Assembly (NCBI GenBank): GCA_028278265.1
Contig: JANQET010000197.1
Span: 27,309-91,308 of the forward strand
DNA from: Myxococcota bacterium
Lineage (GTDB): Bacteria > Myxococcota_A > Polyangia > JAAYKL01
Direction: 5' to 3'
DNA: 64,000 bases
Below the pieces are notes generated by a model. The model was given only the letters and a program-made list of their open reading frames with translations, did not search any database and was not told where the DNA came from. The number at the start of each line of letters is the position of its first letter. Position 1 is the stretch's first letter. Shown piece after piece: positions 26,597 through 35,893 of this stretch. The position numbers and the translations under genes are program-made.

Positions 26597-28264
26597 ATGC
26601 GGCTTGTGATTTGCGTGTTCATCATTTCTGCCGGTTTGGCCAGCGGGTGTTTCAGTGCCGGCTCCGACTTCAACAGCGACATCGATGCGGGCACGGTTGA
26701 CGATGAGGTTGCGTTCTCCCATCCCGCAGGTACATTTGTCACTCCTTTTGAGCTCGAGCTGACCAGTGACGTTCAAGGCGCGGAGATTTATTACACGCTT
26801 GACGGATCCACCCCTGGGGACGAGCCGGGAGAGGACACCCTCTATACGGGACCGATCGAAATCGACGAGACCAGTTGGGTCCGTGCGCGGCTGTTCACTG
26901 CTGAAGCGGCGGTGGGTCCGATTACCAGTCGTGCGTACATCGCGCTGGAGCCGGCGCTCGCCTCGTTTGAATCCAATCTCCCCCTCATCATCATCGATAC
27001 GTTCGGGTACGACATCGACGAAGAGTGGGAAGAATACCCCCGTCCCTACAGACCCGTGCTCAGTGTGTTCATCGATGGCGATGAATCGTCTCTCACCTCC
27101 ATCCTCGATTCGGCGCAGCATGCGGGATATGGCGGAATGCACGTACGGGGACAGAGCACCGCCGAATACGACAAAAAGCAGTACAAGTTTGAAACTTGGG
27201 ATGAAGCCGATCAAGACATCGAGGTCTCCCTGCTCGGGTTTCCCGAGGAGTCGGACTGGGTGATTCACGGTCCATACTCGGACAAGACGCTGATGCGCAA
27301 TTTTCTGATGTACACCTGGAGCAATCTTATCGGCCGCTACGCGGTGCGCACCCGATTTGCCGAGCTGTTCATGGCACAGGGGGGAAAGAGAATCGAAGCG
27401 GACGATTATCGCGGTGTCTACGTCTTCATGGAGAAGATCAAGCGGGACAAGGATCGGGTGAACGTGGAAAAGCTCGGGCCGGATGACGACAGCGAGCCGG
27501 AGATAAAAGGGGGGTACATCCTCAAGCGGGATTGGTGGGAAGAGGAGGAGCCGGAGACCTGGTTTCAAACAGAACAGTACGCCGATGTGCTGATGTTTGA
27601 GTATCCCAAGCCCGACCGGATCACCGATGAACAGCGGGACTGGATTGCCGGCTATGTCAATGCCTTTGAGAACGCGCTGAAGGGCCCGGACTTCGCCGAT
27701 CCGGAGGAGGGGTACGAAAAATATATCGATGTGGGATCATTCATCGATCACCATATTCTCGTGGAGTTGGCCCGCAATGTGGACGGGTTCGTGTTGAGCA
27801 CTTACATGTTCAAGCCCCGGGAGGGCAAGCTGACCATGGGGCCGATTTGGGATTACAACGGCGCTCTGGGCAATGCCGACTACTTCGAAGCCTGGAAGCC
27901 CGAGGGCTGGCACCACCTCAACCCGGAGTTTCCCGAGGACAATCCCAACGGGTATCGGTGGTACGAACGTCTGTTCGAGGATCCCGGGTTCGGTCAGCGG
28001 TATGCGGCGCGTTGGGCAGAATTGCGATCGGGTGAACTGGCGACGGCAAAGCTCACGGACAAGATCGACCACAACGCAGAAACATTGGCTGAAGCTGTCG
28101 GACGCAATTTCGAGCGTTGGGATATCCTCGGCGAGTATATCTGGCCCAACGATCCCGCCGCTGAGGACCGCCAATCCTACAAAGAAGAGATCGACTATCT
28201 GAAGAATTGGCTGGGCACCAGACTCGAATGGATCGATCTCGCCGTTCTGGAATTCGATCAGTAA
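26597..28264 (+). CDS. CotH kinase-like lipoprotein with N-terminal CHB_HEX domain
   Basis: ATG 26597 gives the signal IISAGLASGC. Residues about 40-115 form a chitobiase/hexosaminidase C-terminal-type beta sandwich (GTFVTPFELELTSDVQGAEI, IYYTLDGSTPGDEP). The rest is a CotH domain: HVRGQSTAEYDKKQYKFE, SDWVIHGPYSDKTLMRNFLM, RGVYVFMEKIKRDKDRVNVE, and the family motif DYNGALGN with the preceding GPIWD. CotH proteins are secreted protein kinases of spore coats or cellulosomal/cell-surface proteins; bacterial envelope members are poorly characterised. A spore or surface-structure role is inferred. Confidence 0.9.
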   Translation: MRLVICVFIISAGLASGCFSAGSDFNSDIDAGTVDDEVAFSHPAGTFVTPFELELTSDVQGAEIYYTLDGSTPGDEPGEDTLYTGPIEIDETSWVRARLFTAEAAVGPITSRAYIALEPALASFESNLPLIIIDTFGYDIDEEWEEYPRPYRPVLSVFIDGDESSLTSILDSAQHAGYGGMHVRGQSTAEYDKKQYKFETWDEADQDIEVSLLGFPEESDWVIHGPYSDKTLMRNFLMYTWSNLIGRYAVRTRFAELFMAQGGKRIEADDYRGVYVFMEKIKRDKDRVNVEKLGPDDDSEPEIKGGYILKRDWWEEEEPETWFQTEQYADVLMFEYPKPDRITDEQRDWIAGYVNAFENALKGPDFADPEEGYEKYIDVGSFIDHHILVELARNVDGFVLSTYMFKPREGKLTMGPIWDYNGALGNADYFEAWKPEGWHHLNPEFPEDNPNGYRWYERLFEDPGFGQRYAARWAELRSGELATAKLTDKIDHNAETLAEAVGRNFERWDILGEYIWPNDPAAEDRQSYKEEIDYLKNWLGTRLEWIDLAVLEFDQ

Positions 28265-28311
28265 ACCGGACGGGATCGACAGTTACTTGCGAGAGCACCC
28301 GGTCACACCGC

Positions 28312-28560
28312 TCAATACAGATCGGCCCAGCGAACCTTCCAGTTGTAGGGGTGGTCGTCGCTCTGATCGGCGAAGTTGACCCTCAGGGTGCCCGGGACCA
28401 CTTCGGCTTGCACCCGTTCCAGCGGGCGTTGGCCACCGAGGAATTCGAGCTCGAAACCGCGTAGGACGGGGTGTGTCACATCCAGTGACCGGCTGTCCGG
28501 CCCGCCGGGGCTGGTGCCCGTGTTTTGTCCGGTGCTTCTGATTCGGTCCGGTGCGACACC
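28312..28560 (-). pseudogene. C-terminal remnant of an unrecognised gene next to the transposase
   Basis: The reverse strand has a coding-like frame without a start, ending at the TGA 28314-28312: THPVLRGFELEFLGGQRPLE, ERVQAEVVPGTLRVNFADQ, HPYNWKVRWADLY. Its upstream part dissolves into the GCGCCAAACGC repeats at 28561. I infer that insertion of the repeat/transposase segment removed the 5' end. The family is not identified. Confidence 0.5.
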
Positions 28561-28602
28561 GCGCCAAACGCAGCGCCAAACGCGCGCCGCAGCGCCAAAC
28601 GC
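28561..28602. repeat. three copies of GCGCCAAACGC ahead of the transposase
   Basis: Exact copies of the 11-mer lie at 28561-28571, 28573-28583 and 28592-28602, about 100 bases upstream of the transposase gene. They could be REP-like target units of the REP-associated transposase that follows. Confidence 0.6.
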
Positions 28603-28697
28603 TGGGAGAGATTTTTTTCGCCGAAATGACGATTTTTCGCACCATTTTGGGCCAAGCGGCCGATAGGGGCTCCAACTAACAATGAAAGGAGCTCACC

Positions 28698-29633
28698 ATG
28701 GGGATGCATCCCAGATGGCTAAAGGCCGATTCCGCTTATGCTCAAACTCAACGGACCGTTGATCGTCAATTTCTGTTTAAACCCGACCCCGCGATTCGAA
28801 ATATAATCGGCGCCAGTGCCGCTAGGGCCCAGCAGGACCACCCGGTCACCATCTATTACCTAGAATTCAACATCAACCACGAACAGTGCGGCATTGCCGC
28901 GCTTTCCTCTTCGCGAGAAGATCTGGACAACCTGATCAATTTCAAGCGAACATTTCACCGATTGATCGCCGGTGAGATCAACAATCTCCTCGACCGGGAA
29001 GGTTCAGTGTTTTCAACCCCCTCCCGCAATGTGGAGTGCCTAGACAACGCCAGTCTCGAACAGCAGTTTTTCTACGCAATGACCAATCCAGTCAAGGATG
29101 GTCTGGTCGATCGCATCGCCGAATGGGGTGGATTTTCTTCGTACAGCGCTCTCGCCCGGGGCGAAATCGAAACCTACACCTACATTGATCGCACAGCTTG
29201 GCACAACGCTGGTGGAAAAAGATCGAAGAAACCGCTGCAGGCATTTGTCAAAACGATCCGCCTCGAGTACACGCCGCTTCCCAGCTTGGCAAAGATGAAG
29301 CCGGGGCAACGGCAAGCCCACATCCGCCGGGAATGCCGCACATTGGAGAAGGCATTTCGCGAGGAGCGCCAACGAACGGGTCAGCCGGCAATGAGCCGGG
29401 CCAAGATGGACAAACTCGATCATCGGGATCGCCCGAAGACGAGAGCCAAGCGAACAAAGAAGCCGTTATGTCACGCGTCGACGCAAGAAGCAGCCGATGC
29501 GTACAAGAGAGAGATCAAAGAATTTTTGACCTCGTACAAGATAGCGTCCGCCGCCTATCGTTCTGGCGCTTGGGAAACGGAGTTTCCGCTGGGCTCAATA
29601 AAGCCGCCGTTGATGAACGTAGCGGCTGTTTAG
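28698..29633 (+). CDS. REP-associated tyrosine transposase-like protein (myxobacterial type)
   Basis: The 311-residue protein, with AAAGGAG before the ATG, aligns in order with myxobacterial Y1/REP-associated transposases: a first-strand block, YYLEFNINHEQCGIAALSS at the place of the usual NHxH metal motif, NFKRTFHRLIAGEINNLLDR, GSVFSTPSRNVECLD, AMTNPVKDGLVDRIAEWGG, and the late motif AAYRSGAWETEFPLGSI. The HUH signature is altered (NHEQCG in place of NHxH), so catalytic competence is uncertain. It is bracketed by short direct repeats (28561-28602 and 29873-29952). Confidence 0.8.
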   Translation: MGMHPRWLKADSAYAQTQRTVDRQFLFKPDPAIRNIIGASAARAQQDHPVTIYYLEFNINHEQCGIAALSSSREDLDNLINFKRTFHRLIAGEINNLLDREGSVFSTPSRNVECLDNASLEQQFFYAMTNPVKDGLVDRIAEWGGFSSYSALARGEIETYTYIDRTAWHNAGGKRSKKPLQAFVKTIRLEYTPLPSLAKMKPGQRQAHIRRECRTLEKAFREERQRTGQPAMSRAKMDKLDHRDRPKTRAKRTKKPLCHASTQEAADAYKREIKEFLTSYKIASAAYRSGAWETEFPLGSIKPPLMNVAAV

Positions 29634-30068
29634 CCACTAGCCACCGCCAAATCGAATATCGAAGGAACTAACTCGTTCCAATGGATCGATCCGCAACGAA
29701 TAGGACCAATTCAATACTTTGCAACCAAAATGTCGCCCCAAAATTCCTAAAGACGCAATGATTGAAGGCTAAGAGCAATTTCTTACCACTTGTATCATCC
29801 CATTCAGCACAAATTTTCAATTTTTTTGGTGCCGAACAGTAGATTGAATCGTCAGGTAAAAAATCACTCTAAGCGTTTTGCAGGGGTTTGCGTTTTGCAG
29901 GGGTTTTGCAGGCGCGTTTTGCAGGCGTTTTGCAGGCGCGTTTTGCAGGGGGACAGTTCGCTGACAGTCCAAAGGTCGGGGTTGGAACCGGCAGAGCAGT
30001 TTTATGGGATAGGGATCGTTTGCTCGCGTCCGCGTGCCGGGCTGACCTTTTATGGTATTTTTTTGTTG
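29634..30068. other. intergenic region downstream of the transposase
   Basis: The stretch is AT-rich at first and then holds the GCGTTTTGCAGG tandem repeat (29873-29952). An open frame runs through it into the next gene, but it translates the repeat and has no ribosome site, so I treat it as non-coding. Confidence 0.45.
29873..29952. repeat. tandem GCGTTTTGCAGG repeat
   Basis: About six imperfect units of GCGTTTTGCAGG, some as TTTTGCAGG only, lie head to tail downstream of the transposase gene. The unit resembles the reverse complement of the upstream 11-mer (GCGTTTGGCGC), which fits REP-like flanks. Confidence 0.7.
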
Positions 30069-30791
30069 ATGGCCCAAGAGCAGATAGTCGTTCGTTTTTC
30101 AAATCGCGACGAGTTGATGAAGGAGTTTGAATCCAACCTTCGCCATGGTGGCGCATTTGCGCGGGGTGTGGTGGGTTTTGAGCGTGGCCAGGAGTGCACC
30201 TTGGTGTTGGTTCACCCGAAGAACAACAGCCGGTTGTCGTTGCCCGCTACCGTTGGAGTGGTGGTGACGGCCGGTGAAAAAGAGGGGGTCGGACTCGCGA
30301 TCAAGGACTTTGGCCGGGAACAACGAGAGAGATTGGACGCCTTTGTCTGCAACGGCGTCGGTGGCCAATCCGAAACGGCGGGTGTTGTCGGAGAAACGGT
30401 CCATCAACGCATCCGCGGGCTCACGCCGGCTCAGCAGCAAAAAATGGCCCGCAGTCGAAACGTGAGCGAACGGGTGGCACTGGAGCGGATGTACGGCAAA
30501 TTTGTCTGGGAGACACTGCTGAGGAATTCGAGCATCACCATTCCCGAGGTCACCCGTATGGCCCGAATGGGAACCATGCCCCGGCCGCTGCTCGAGCTGA
30601 TGGTCGCCAACAGCGCGTGGATCAACACGCCCCAGGTGAGGCGCGCCCTGCTCTCGAATCCGAGACTTACCGGTGAAATGATCAACAAGGTGGTGCGGGC
30701 GATGCCCCGCAATGAGCTCAAGCTGGCCAAAAAACAGACCACCTACTCCCAAGCGGTCAGAAACGCGGTCCTCAAGCTACTCAAATCCTGA
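30069..30791 (+). CDS. PilZ-like N-terminus with conserved helical C-terminus
   Basis: I start at ATG 30069 (240 residues) because upstream codons translate a repeat; no clear ribosome site is seen. The N-terminal 100 residues (EQIVVRFSNRDELMKEFESN, GVVGFERGQECTLVLVHPK) resemble a PilZ-type beta barrel, without a clear RxxxR c-di-GMP motif. The C-terminal part (RVALERMYGKFVWETLLRNS, then ITIPEVTRMARMGTMPRPLL and NTPQVRRALLSNPRL) is a helical-repeat segment found, from memory, in myxobacterial proteins of this layout. It has no signal peptide, so it is cytoplasmic. A regulatory role is inference. Confidence 0.65.
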   Translation: MAQEQIVVRFSNRDELMKEFESNLRHGGAFARGVVGFERGQECTLVLVHPKNNSRLSLPATVGVVVTAGEKEGVGLAIKDFGREQRERLDAFVCNGVGGQSETAGVVGETVHQRIRGLTPAQQQKMARSRNVSERVALERMYGKFVWETLLRNSSITIPEVTRMARMGTMPRPLLELMVANSAWINTPQVRRALLSNPRLTGEMINKVVRAMPRNELKLAKKQTTYSQAVRNAVLKLLKS

Positions 30792-31016
30792 CCTGAAATT
30801 CAAACAGCTGCCGTTGATCAACGGGTTGGCGACCAGTGGATTGTCCGCTCGTGCCGGTGTGTCTGGCCCCGGGCTGACAAAATGCTCACTGATATGCAAG
30901 GATACGAGTAAAATATTGTATTGTTTTCTTTAATATTGTACCAAAGTGAGAATGGGGTACTCACCTCAGTTGAGGTCGAGCTCTTTCTAATAACGCGTTT
31001 TGAAAAGGAGAAACAA

Positions 31017-31964
31017 ATGAAACGAGTGGTAGTCGACATAGTTAGGCTGCTCGCCTTGTCTCTTTGTATCGTCAGTTTGACGATCAGCGGCTTGGCGTGC
31101 GGGGACGATTCCGACCCGTCGGGTGGGGATGGTGACAGTGACGCTGATTCGGACGGTGACGGGGATGGAGACGGTGACGGTGACGGGGACGGGGACGGGG
31201 ACAGCGATGCGGATAGCGACGCGGACTCGGACAGTGATTCGGATTCGGACAGCGACAGTGACAGCGATAGTGATGCGGACAGCGACAGCGATTCGGATAG
31301 CGACAGTGACAGCGATTCGGACAGCGACAGTGACAGCGATAGTGATGCGGACAGTGACAGCGATTCGGATAGCGATAGCGACAGCGATTCCGACGCGGAC
31401 TCGGACAGTGATTCGGATTCGGACAGTGATACCGACTCGGACTCCGATGTGGACACCGAGTGCAATGATATCAGTTGGAAACCGGGCACAGTGATGAGCC
31501 AAGGCCAGACCTCTCCCCGCTGGCCCACCTCCGGGTTGCTCGACAGTGACGGGGATCACTCAGTGGAAACCAACGAAGTCCAGTTTGATATGTGTGATTT
31601 GCGGGTGATGGCGTGGGAGAGGGGAATGAAATGCATCTTCATTCCCGTCGGATCACTTGGGTGAGCTAGCTGTCCTGACGAGTTTCGTCAGATTGGAGAC
31701 GCCAAAGACAAGATTATCGACGCGGACTTGTTCCTCTATGCCTTCTATTGGAACTACTCAAATACACAAACCGGATATGATGCAGTTGTTGCCGGCTACC
31801 TCGATGGGTTTGCTCATGCGTATACGGTTGATGACGGGTATGTGATCGATGGGACCCAACACCCCAACCCCTGGATGGGTGTCGTCGATGTCGAGACAAT
31901 GCATGTCGTCCGGCAGGGAAGCCTCGACGTGGATGACGCGATTGCCGCCTGCCACGGTTTTTAA
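31017..31964 (+). CDS. candidate selenoprotein: thioredoxin-like lipoprotein with UASC motif
   Basis: ATG 31017 follows AAAAGGAG and opens a lipoprotein signal ([13 protein letters not shown]). A linker of about 110 Asp/Ser/Ala residues leads into a thioredoxin-like domain. After [10 protein letters not shown] comes an in-frame TGA (31662-31664), and the frame goes on [20 protein letters not shown] to TAA at 31964. Reading UGA as selenocysteine gives UASC at the CxxC position. The second half ends with the family motif [20 protein letters not shown] perfect 7-bp stem with loop GUU follows at 31675-31691. No ribosome site or start codon would support a separate second gene, and the second half alone lacks an export signal. 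Confidence 0.8.
31120..31460. repeat. tandem Asp/Ser-encoding repeat within the UASC gene
   Basis: GACAGCGAT, GATTCG and GACGCG units are repeated head to tail, encoding the SDSDAD linker. Similar blocks lie in at least seven other genes of this window (10105-10285, 20322-20600, 41225-41330, 41800-42105, 44300-44370, 49435-49690, 61712-62010). They are coding repeats, not CRISPR, and prone to length change. Confidence 0.85.
31675..31691 (+). promoter_or_regulatory. SECIS-like hairpin, GUU loop, after the UASC UGA
   Basis: The perfect 7-bp stem CTGACGA (31675-31681) and TCGTCAG (31685-31691) closes on the three-base loop GTT (31682-31684). The loop G is nucleotide 18 after the UGA at 31662, the same distance as in the UPGC and UPSC genes. 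Confidence 0.75.
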
Positions 31965-32123
31965 GCCACCATCAATGCAACCGAGTTAGAGGACCTCTAC
32001 TGGGATTCAAAAAAAAGCCTTGGTTCCTTTTACCTTCGCCAGTTGAACAGTGAAAGACCTCTCGCTGCAATCTTGAATTGCTGGTTCCACATTGTTATCG
32101 TGTCTTGAGACGCGGAGATCACT

Positions 32124-32447
32124 ATGGCAGACGACGGCAGCACAGAAAAAAACCAGCATGAAACGACCGGCAATGTTCGAGAGAAGCTCAAGCAGATCAA
32201 GCACGCGTTGTCCCAAGAATCGGAACAGACCAAAGAGATGATGGAGATCTACCGACGCTCTCTGAAAAAACAGGCCACCGCCGAAGAGATGGCGATCGCC
32301 AACACCCAATTCAAGGACCTGCTGAAGGCCCTGGGCCTGGGCATTCTGGCCGTCTTACCGTTGGGTACGATTACCATTCCGGCGGTGGTCCTGCTCGGCA
32401 AGAAATACGATATCGAGGTACTGCCAGATTCGTTTCGCGACGTTTGA
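32124..32447 (+). CDS. small protein with LETM1-like C-terminal segment
   Basis: The 107-residue protein has a helical N-terminus (KLKQIKHALSQESEQTKEMM, IYRRSLKKQATAEEMAIANT) and one hydrophobic hairpin (LGLGILAVLPLGTITIPAVV) followed by LLGKKYDIEVLPDSFRD, resembling the membrane-proximal end of LETM1-like domains. It is probably a small inner-membrane protein. It lies between the UASC gene and the decarboxylase homologue on the same strand. Confidence 0.55.
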   Translation: MADDGSTEKNQHETTGNVREKLKQIKHALSQESEQTKEMMEIYRRSLKKQATAEEMAIANTQFKDLLKALGLGILAVLPLGTITIPAVVLLGKKYDIEVLPDSFRDV

Positions 32448-32582
32448 TCCAGTACGGGATCTTGCCGAGCCTTGGCTCATTCCCTGTAATGGATTGTAAT
32501 GGACGTCGGCCCCAATTCATGCCTTTTTTACGTAAAGAGCGTTAATTGAAGAGAACAGAGATATGACAAAGGAGGGGAATCC

Positions 32583-33950
32583 ATGAGTCTTTCCAGAGAC
32601 GCGAAGGTGAAAGGCGGCTGGTTGCCGCCGGCCAAAGCCCACAAGGCGTGGTTTCGAGGTTTGGCCAAACGCGCAGAGACGCGACAAAGCGAATTGCGGG
32701 CGGTCAAGGAGAAACTGTCTCCTGAGGAAGCGACGGACGCGGAGCCCGTATTTCAACACGATGTGGTACGGGAGTTCAAAGCGCTGATCGAGAGCGACCC
32801 CATCATCCGGATGTACATGGTGAAAATGATCGATCAGGTGCCCGGGTACTACAAGGAGAACCCTGGTGACGGACAGTATCTCGAAAGCATCGATCAAATG
32901 TTGATGATGATCGACACGGTGTTGGGTGAGACGCCTCTCTTTTCCGACTCCGGCTTGGTGGGGTTTCCGATCAACGCGATCCTCGACTGGTCCATGGGCG
33001 TGCCTGCCGGGTTCGCGCTCTATCGGCTCGACAAGATAAACGAGATGTACAAGAGGATTCTCGACGTCTACACCGACTTTCTAGGTAGCACCGCCTCCTT
33101 GGATTCACTGACCGAGCAATACAAGGAGCACTCCGAACAGAGCTGGATGTCCCCGGCAGCGCAAGAGAAGCTGAATATGAAGCAGTACCAAGACCCGGTG
33201 AGTGAGGATCAGCCCCTCTACGGGTACGATTGCTGGAACCATTTCTTTTACCGGGAATTCAACCATATCGACAAACAGCGCCCGATAGAAGAACCCGAAA
33301 ACAAGAGCGTGATCGTCAGCCCCTGTGACTCAACAGTTGTCACTATCCAGCGGAACGTAAGGAAAAAGGACTGGTTCTGGGTGAAGTCCCAGCCCTACTC
33401 ACTGCAGGATATGTTGGCCCCGGACCCGGCACTGCCCCCGGGAAACGACAAGGCACACGATGAGCTGGTCGATCAGTTTGTCGGCGGGGACGTTTATCAG
33501 GCTTTTCTGGCCGCGACAAAGTACCATCGCTGGAACAGCCCGGTAGACGGGGTAATCAAAGCGGCGTACGTCATCCCCGGTACCTATTACTCCGAGGCGG
33601 AATCCGAGACTATGGACGCTTCCGGCCCTGACCTGTCACAGGGGTATATTGCCCATGTGGCTACCCGCGCACTGTTCGTCGTTCAAGCTGACGAGCCCGT
33701 CGGGTTGATCTGCTTTTTGGCCATCGGCATGGCAGAAGTTTCATCGTGTGTGATCAATCCGGATATCCTGCAGACAATCGCCGACAAGGGAGAATGCCCG
33801 ATCAAAAAAAGGGATAGTCTGGGATACTTCCAACACGGAGGCTCCTCTTCCTGCCTGGTCTTCAAAAAGGGGGTCATCAAAGAGTTCAATGCCGCGGTCA
33901 ATGATGATGTCTGGGTTGCGAGAAAAATAGCCACAGCATTTGATGGCTAG
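32583..33950 (+). CDS. phosphatidylserine decarboxylase-family protein with N-terminal PSDC-like extension
   Basis: The 455-residue protein has an N-terminal helical region of about 200 residues (FKALIESDPIIRMYMVKMID, VGFPINAILDWSMGVPAGFA) typical of the PSDC-type extension, then a decarboxylase domain: NHFFYREF, VIVSPCDSTVVTI, AATKYHRWNSPVDGVI (active-site His) and GYFQHGGSSSCLVF near the end. The final GGSSS corresponds to the LGST self-cleavage site whose Ser becomes the pyruvoyl group. Members decarboxylate phosphatidylserine or aromatic amino acids; with this extension the substrate is uncertain. AAAGGAGG lies before the ATG. Confidence 0.85.
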   Translation: MSLSRDAKVKGGWLPPAKAHKAWFRGLAKRAETRQSELRAVKEKLSPEEATDAEPVFQHDVVREFKALIESDPIIRMYMVKMIDQVPGYYKENPGDGQYLESIDQMLMMIDTVLGETPLFSDSGLVGFPINAILDWSMGVPAGFALYRLDKINEMYKRILDVYTDFLGSTASLDSLTEQYKEHSEQSWMSPAAQEKLNMKQYQDPVSEDQPLYGYDCWNHFFYREFNHIDKQRPIEEPENKSVIVSPCDSTVVTIQRNVRKKDWFWVKSQPYSLQDMLAPDPALPPGNDKAHDELVDQFVGGDVYQAFLAATKYHRWNSPVDGVIKAAYVIPGTYYSEAESETMDASGPDLSQGYIAHVATRALFVVQADEPVGLICFLAIGMAEVSSCVINPDILQTIADKGECPIKKRDSLGYFQHGGSSSCLVFKKGVIKEFNAAVNDDVWVARKIATAFDG

Positions 33951-33973
33951 GGCTTGGTCGTTGAGAAATTAAT

Positions 33974-35893
33974 CTAGAAGAACAGCTCTACCGCGCGGTA
34001 GACGCCTTGATTGACCATTTCGCTGTGATCACAGCCGCCGCCGGCGCAGTCGCTGAGTACTTCGACGTTGATCTGGCAGCCCGGCACGATATCGCGCATT
34101 GCATCGAGGTAGCGCTGCCCCATTTCTCCCATCGGGATCTCCTCACCGTCGAGCGTGACAGTCTCTTCACTGCCCAACAGCAGGTGATAGCGCGAGTCGC
34201 ACAATACGGGCCACAGGGCGTTGAAATTCGCGTCTTCGATGCCGCTGGCGTCAATGTGCAGACCGTAGTCATTGGCCAGATAGTTCATCTTCGTTCCGTA
34301 GGGGTAGGGGCTGTTGTCAGGGAACAGCACCGTGCCGGGGGAAGAAGATGCCGCTTGGATGATTTTCTCCGGGTACAGGGTGGCGAAACGGTTGACATAC
34401 TGTCCGCCACCCGAATGTCCGTGCAGATAGAATTTATCGCGGGGCATCAGCTGTTGGTAGAAGTGATCCATTAATTCGAGCAACGCCACATCTGTCCGTT
34501 CAGTTGAGACCGGATTGATCAATCCGATGAAATCCCACAGATAGTAGTCCTTGACGATGGTCGGATCATTGAACTTGCCGGTACTCCAGTTGTAGTCGCT
34601 GTTTTGGGGCTCCCAGTTGAAAATCGGGTCGAACGCCGGGGCGATGATCACCAGCTTCTCGGCGTCGGCAACACCGGTCATCGTGGTGAACTGGTAGATG
34701 CGGTTCTTCGCCCCGGGCCAATGCCAGTCCCCGGCACCGTGAACACCGACCAGGTACTGGTACTGGGAATTGTTCGAATCAAAATTGGCGGGAATGTAGT
34801 ACCTGAATTTCATACCTTTGAAATAGGCCGTGTGCTCGCCGGGTTGGGACGAAAGCACCGGCAGCTCTGGATCGGGCGGCAGGGTGAGGTTCAGCGGCTG
34901 GCCCGCATAGGGCCCCTCATCATTTACCCAGGTATCGGTTCTCAGCTCTTCCTGTGCCGATCCGGGAGCGCCGCCCTTGATGCCCATGGCGTAGTACGAC
35001 GCACGGAAATTGGCTTTGTCCCAACAGTCGGCGGGGTTGATCGGATCATCGAGTTGAGACACCGCCCCGATGGCAGCCAGTGCTTGCTGACCGTAGCTGT
35101 CGAACGCACAGGCCGGCTCGTCTTTTGCGGCGAGCACCACAAAGGCGCCGTTGGGCAACGCGTCGATGTCGTTGAACAGGCCGCGGGCCGCGCCGGCGGT
35201 GAGAAACGTGTTGTAGAAGTTGGACAGCAACACTTCGTCGTCATAGACTGCCACAGCGTAGATCCCGGCAGTGGCCCGGGAGTTGGCGATATCGCTGAAG
35301 AACACCTGATCGCCGATTTGAAGATGAACCGAGTTGTTCCCACTTGAGAAACCGCCGCTGAACACGCTGGTGTAATCCGCGTAGTCGGTTTGGGGGGTGG
35401 TGTCCTTCTCGAGGGTGATAAAGTCGATGCCAGCGATCCAATGGGGACCGCTCTTACCCACCACGTAGAGGTGATGGACACCGGAGATGGGCGCGATGCT
35501 GAGACTCTCGCTGACACAATGCTGCCAATCGAGCGAACCGGTGGTGCTGATCGTGCCCACGAGCGGTCCGGTAGGACAGTCCAGGCGCAGCTCGAATTGG
35601 CTGCCCGGGTTCATCGAGGCATAGTCGATGGTAATTGCGGTCACCCCGTCGAAATCGAGATTGGGGAACTTGATTATTTCGCCCACTTCCAGGCCCTGAC
35701 GCAGTTTGTCACTGCAGCCACTCTCAATTCCCACCGAGCCGCAGACCACGTAGGCGTGTTCAGCCTCCAACTTTTCGGTGTTCAGTTCGTTTTGCTCAAT
35801 CCCCACCAAGTGCTCCCCATTGCTGTCCACATCGCAGCCCGACAGCAACGCCAGCACCATTAAGCCCAGGCAACTCTTCCTCAACCAGATCAT
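33974..35893 (-). CDS. lipoprotein with CBM6, ILEI/FAM3-like and esterase domains
   Basis: The start at 35893 follows TGGAGGATCC and gives the lipobox ALLSGC. Residues about 40-165 form a CBM6-like carbohydrate-binding module (IKFPNLDFDGVTAITIDYAS, HHLYVVGKSGPHWIAGIDFI). About 175-310 match the ILEI/PANDER fold known from eukaryotic FAM3 proteins (IYAVAVYDDEVLLSNFYNTF, NGAFVVLAAKDEPACAFDSY, GQQALAAIGAV). The C-terminal part is an alpha/beta hydrolase with nucleophile elbow LHGHSGGGQYVNRF. A surface esterase acting on a polysaccharide is inferred from the module combination. Confidence 0.82.
   Translation of the reverse strand: MIWLRKSCLGLMVLALLSGCDVDSNGEHLVGIEQNELNTEKLEAEHAYVVCGSVGIESGCSDKLRQGLEVGEIIKFPNLDFDGVTAITIDYASMNPGSQFELRLDCPTGPLVGTISTTGSLDWQHCVSESLSIAPISGVHHLYVVGKSGPHWIAGIDFITLEKDTTPQTDYADYTSVFSGGFSSGNNSVHLQIGDQVFFSDIANSRATAGIYAVAVYDDEVLLSNFYNTFLTAGAARGLFNDIDALPNGAFVVLAAKDEPACAFDSYGQQALAAIGAVSQLDDPINPADCWDKANFRASYYAMGIKGGAPGSAQEELRTDTWVNDEGPYAGQPLNLTLPPDPELPVLSSQPGEHTAYFKGMKFRYYIPANFDSNNSQYQYLVGVHGAGDWHWPGAKNRIYQFTTMTGVADAEKLVIIAPAFDPIFNWEPQNSDYNWSTGKFNDPTIVKDYYLWDFIGLINPVSTERTDVALLELMDHFYQQLMPRDKFYLHGHSGGGQYVNRFATLYPEKIIQAASSSPGTVLFPDNSPYPYGTKMNYLANDYGLHIDASGIEDANFNALWPVLCDSRYHLLLGSEETVTLDGEEIPMGEMGQRYLDAMRDIVPGCQINVEVLSDCAGGGCDHSEMVNQGVYRAVELFF

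Noticed and set aside
30818-31528. Long minus-strand open frame rich in Ser/Glu/Leu opposite the UASC gene
   Set aside because: It is the antisense shadow of the Asp/Ser repeat DNA; no ribosome site or signal. The same holds for frames opposite the other acidic linkers (9890-10279, 41638-42123, 49301-49773, 61653-62102).
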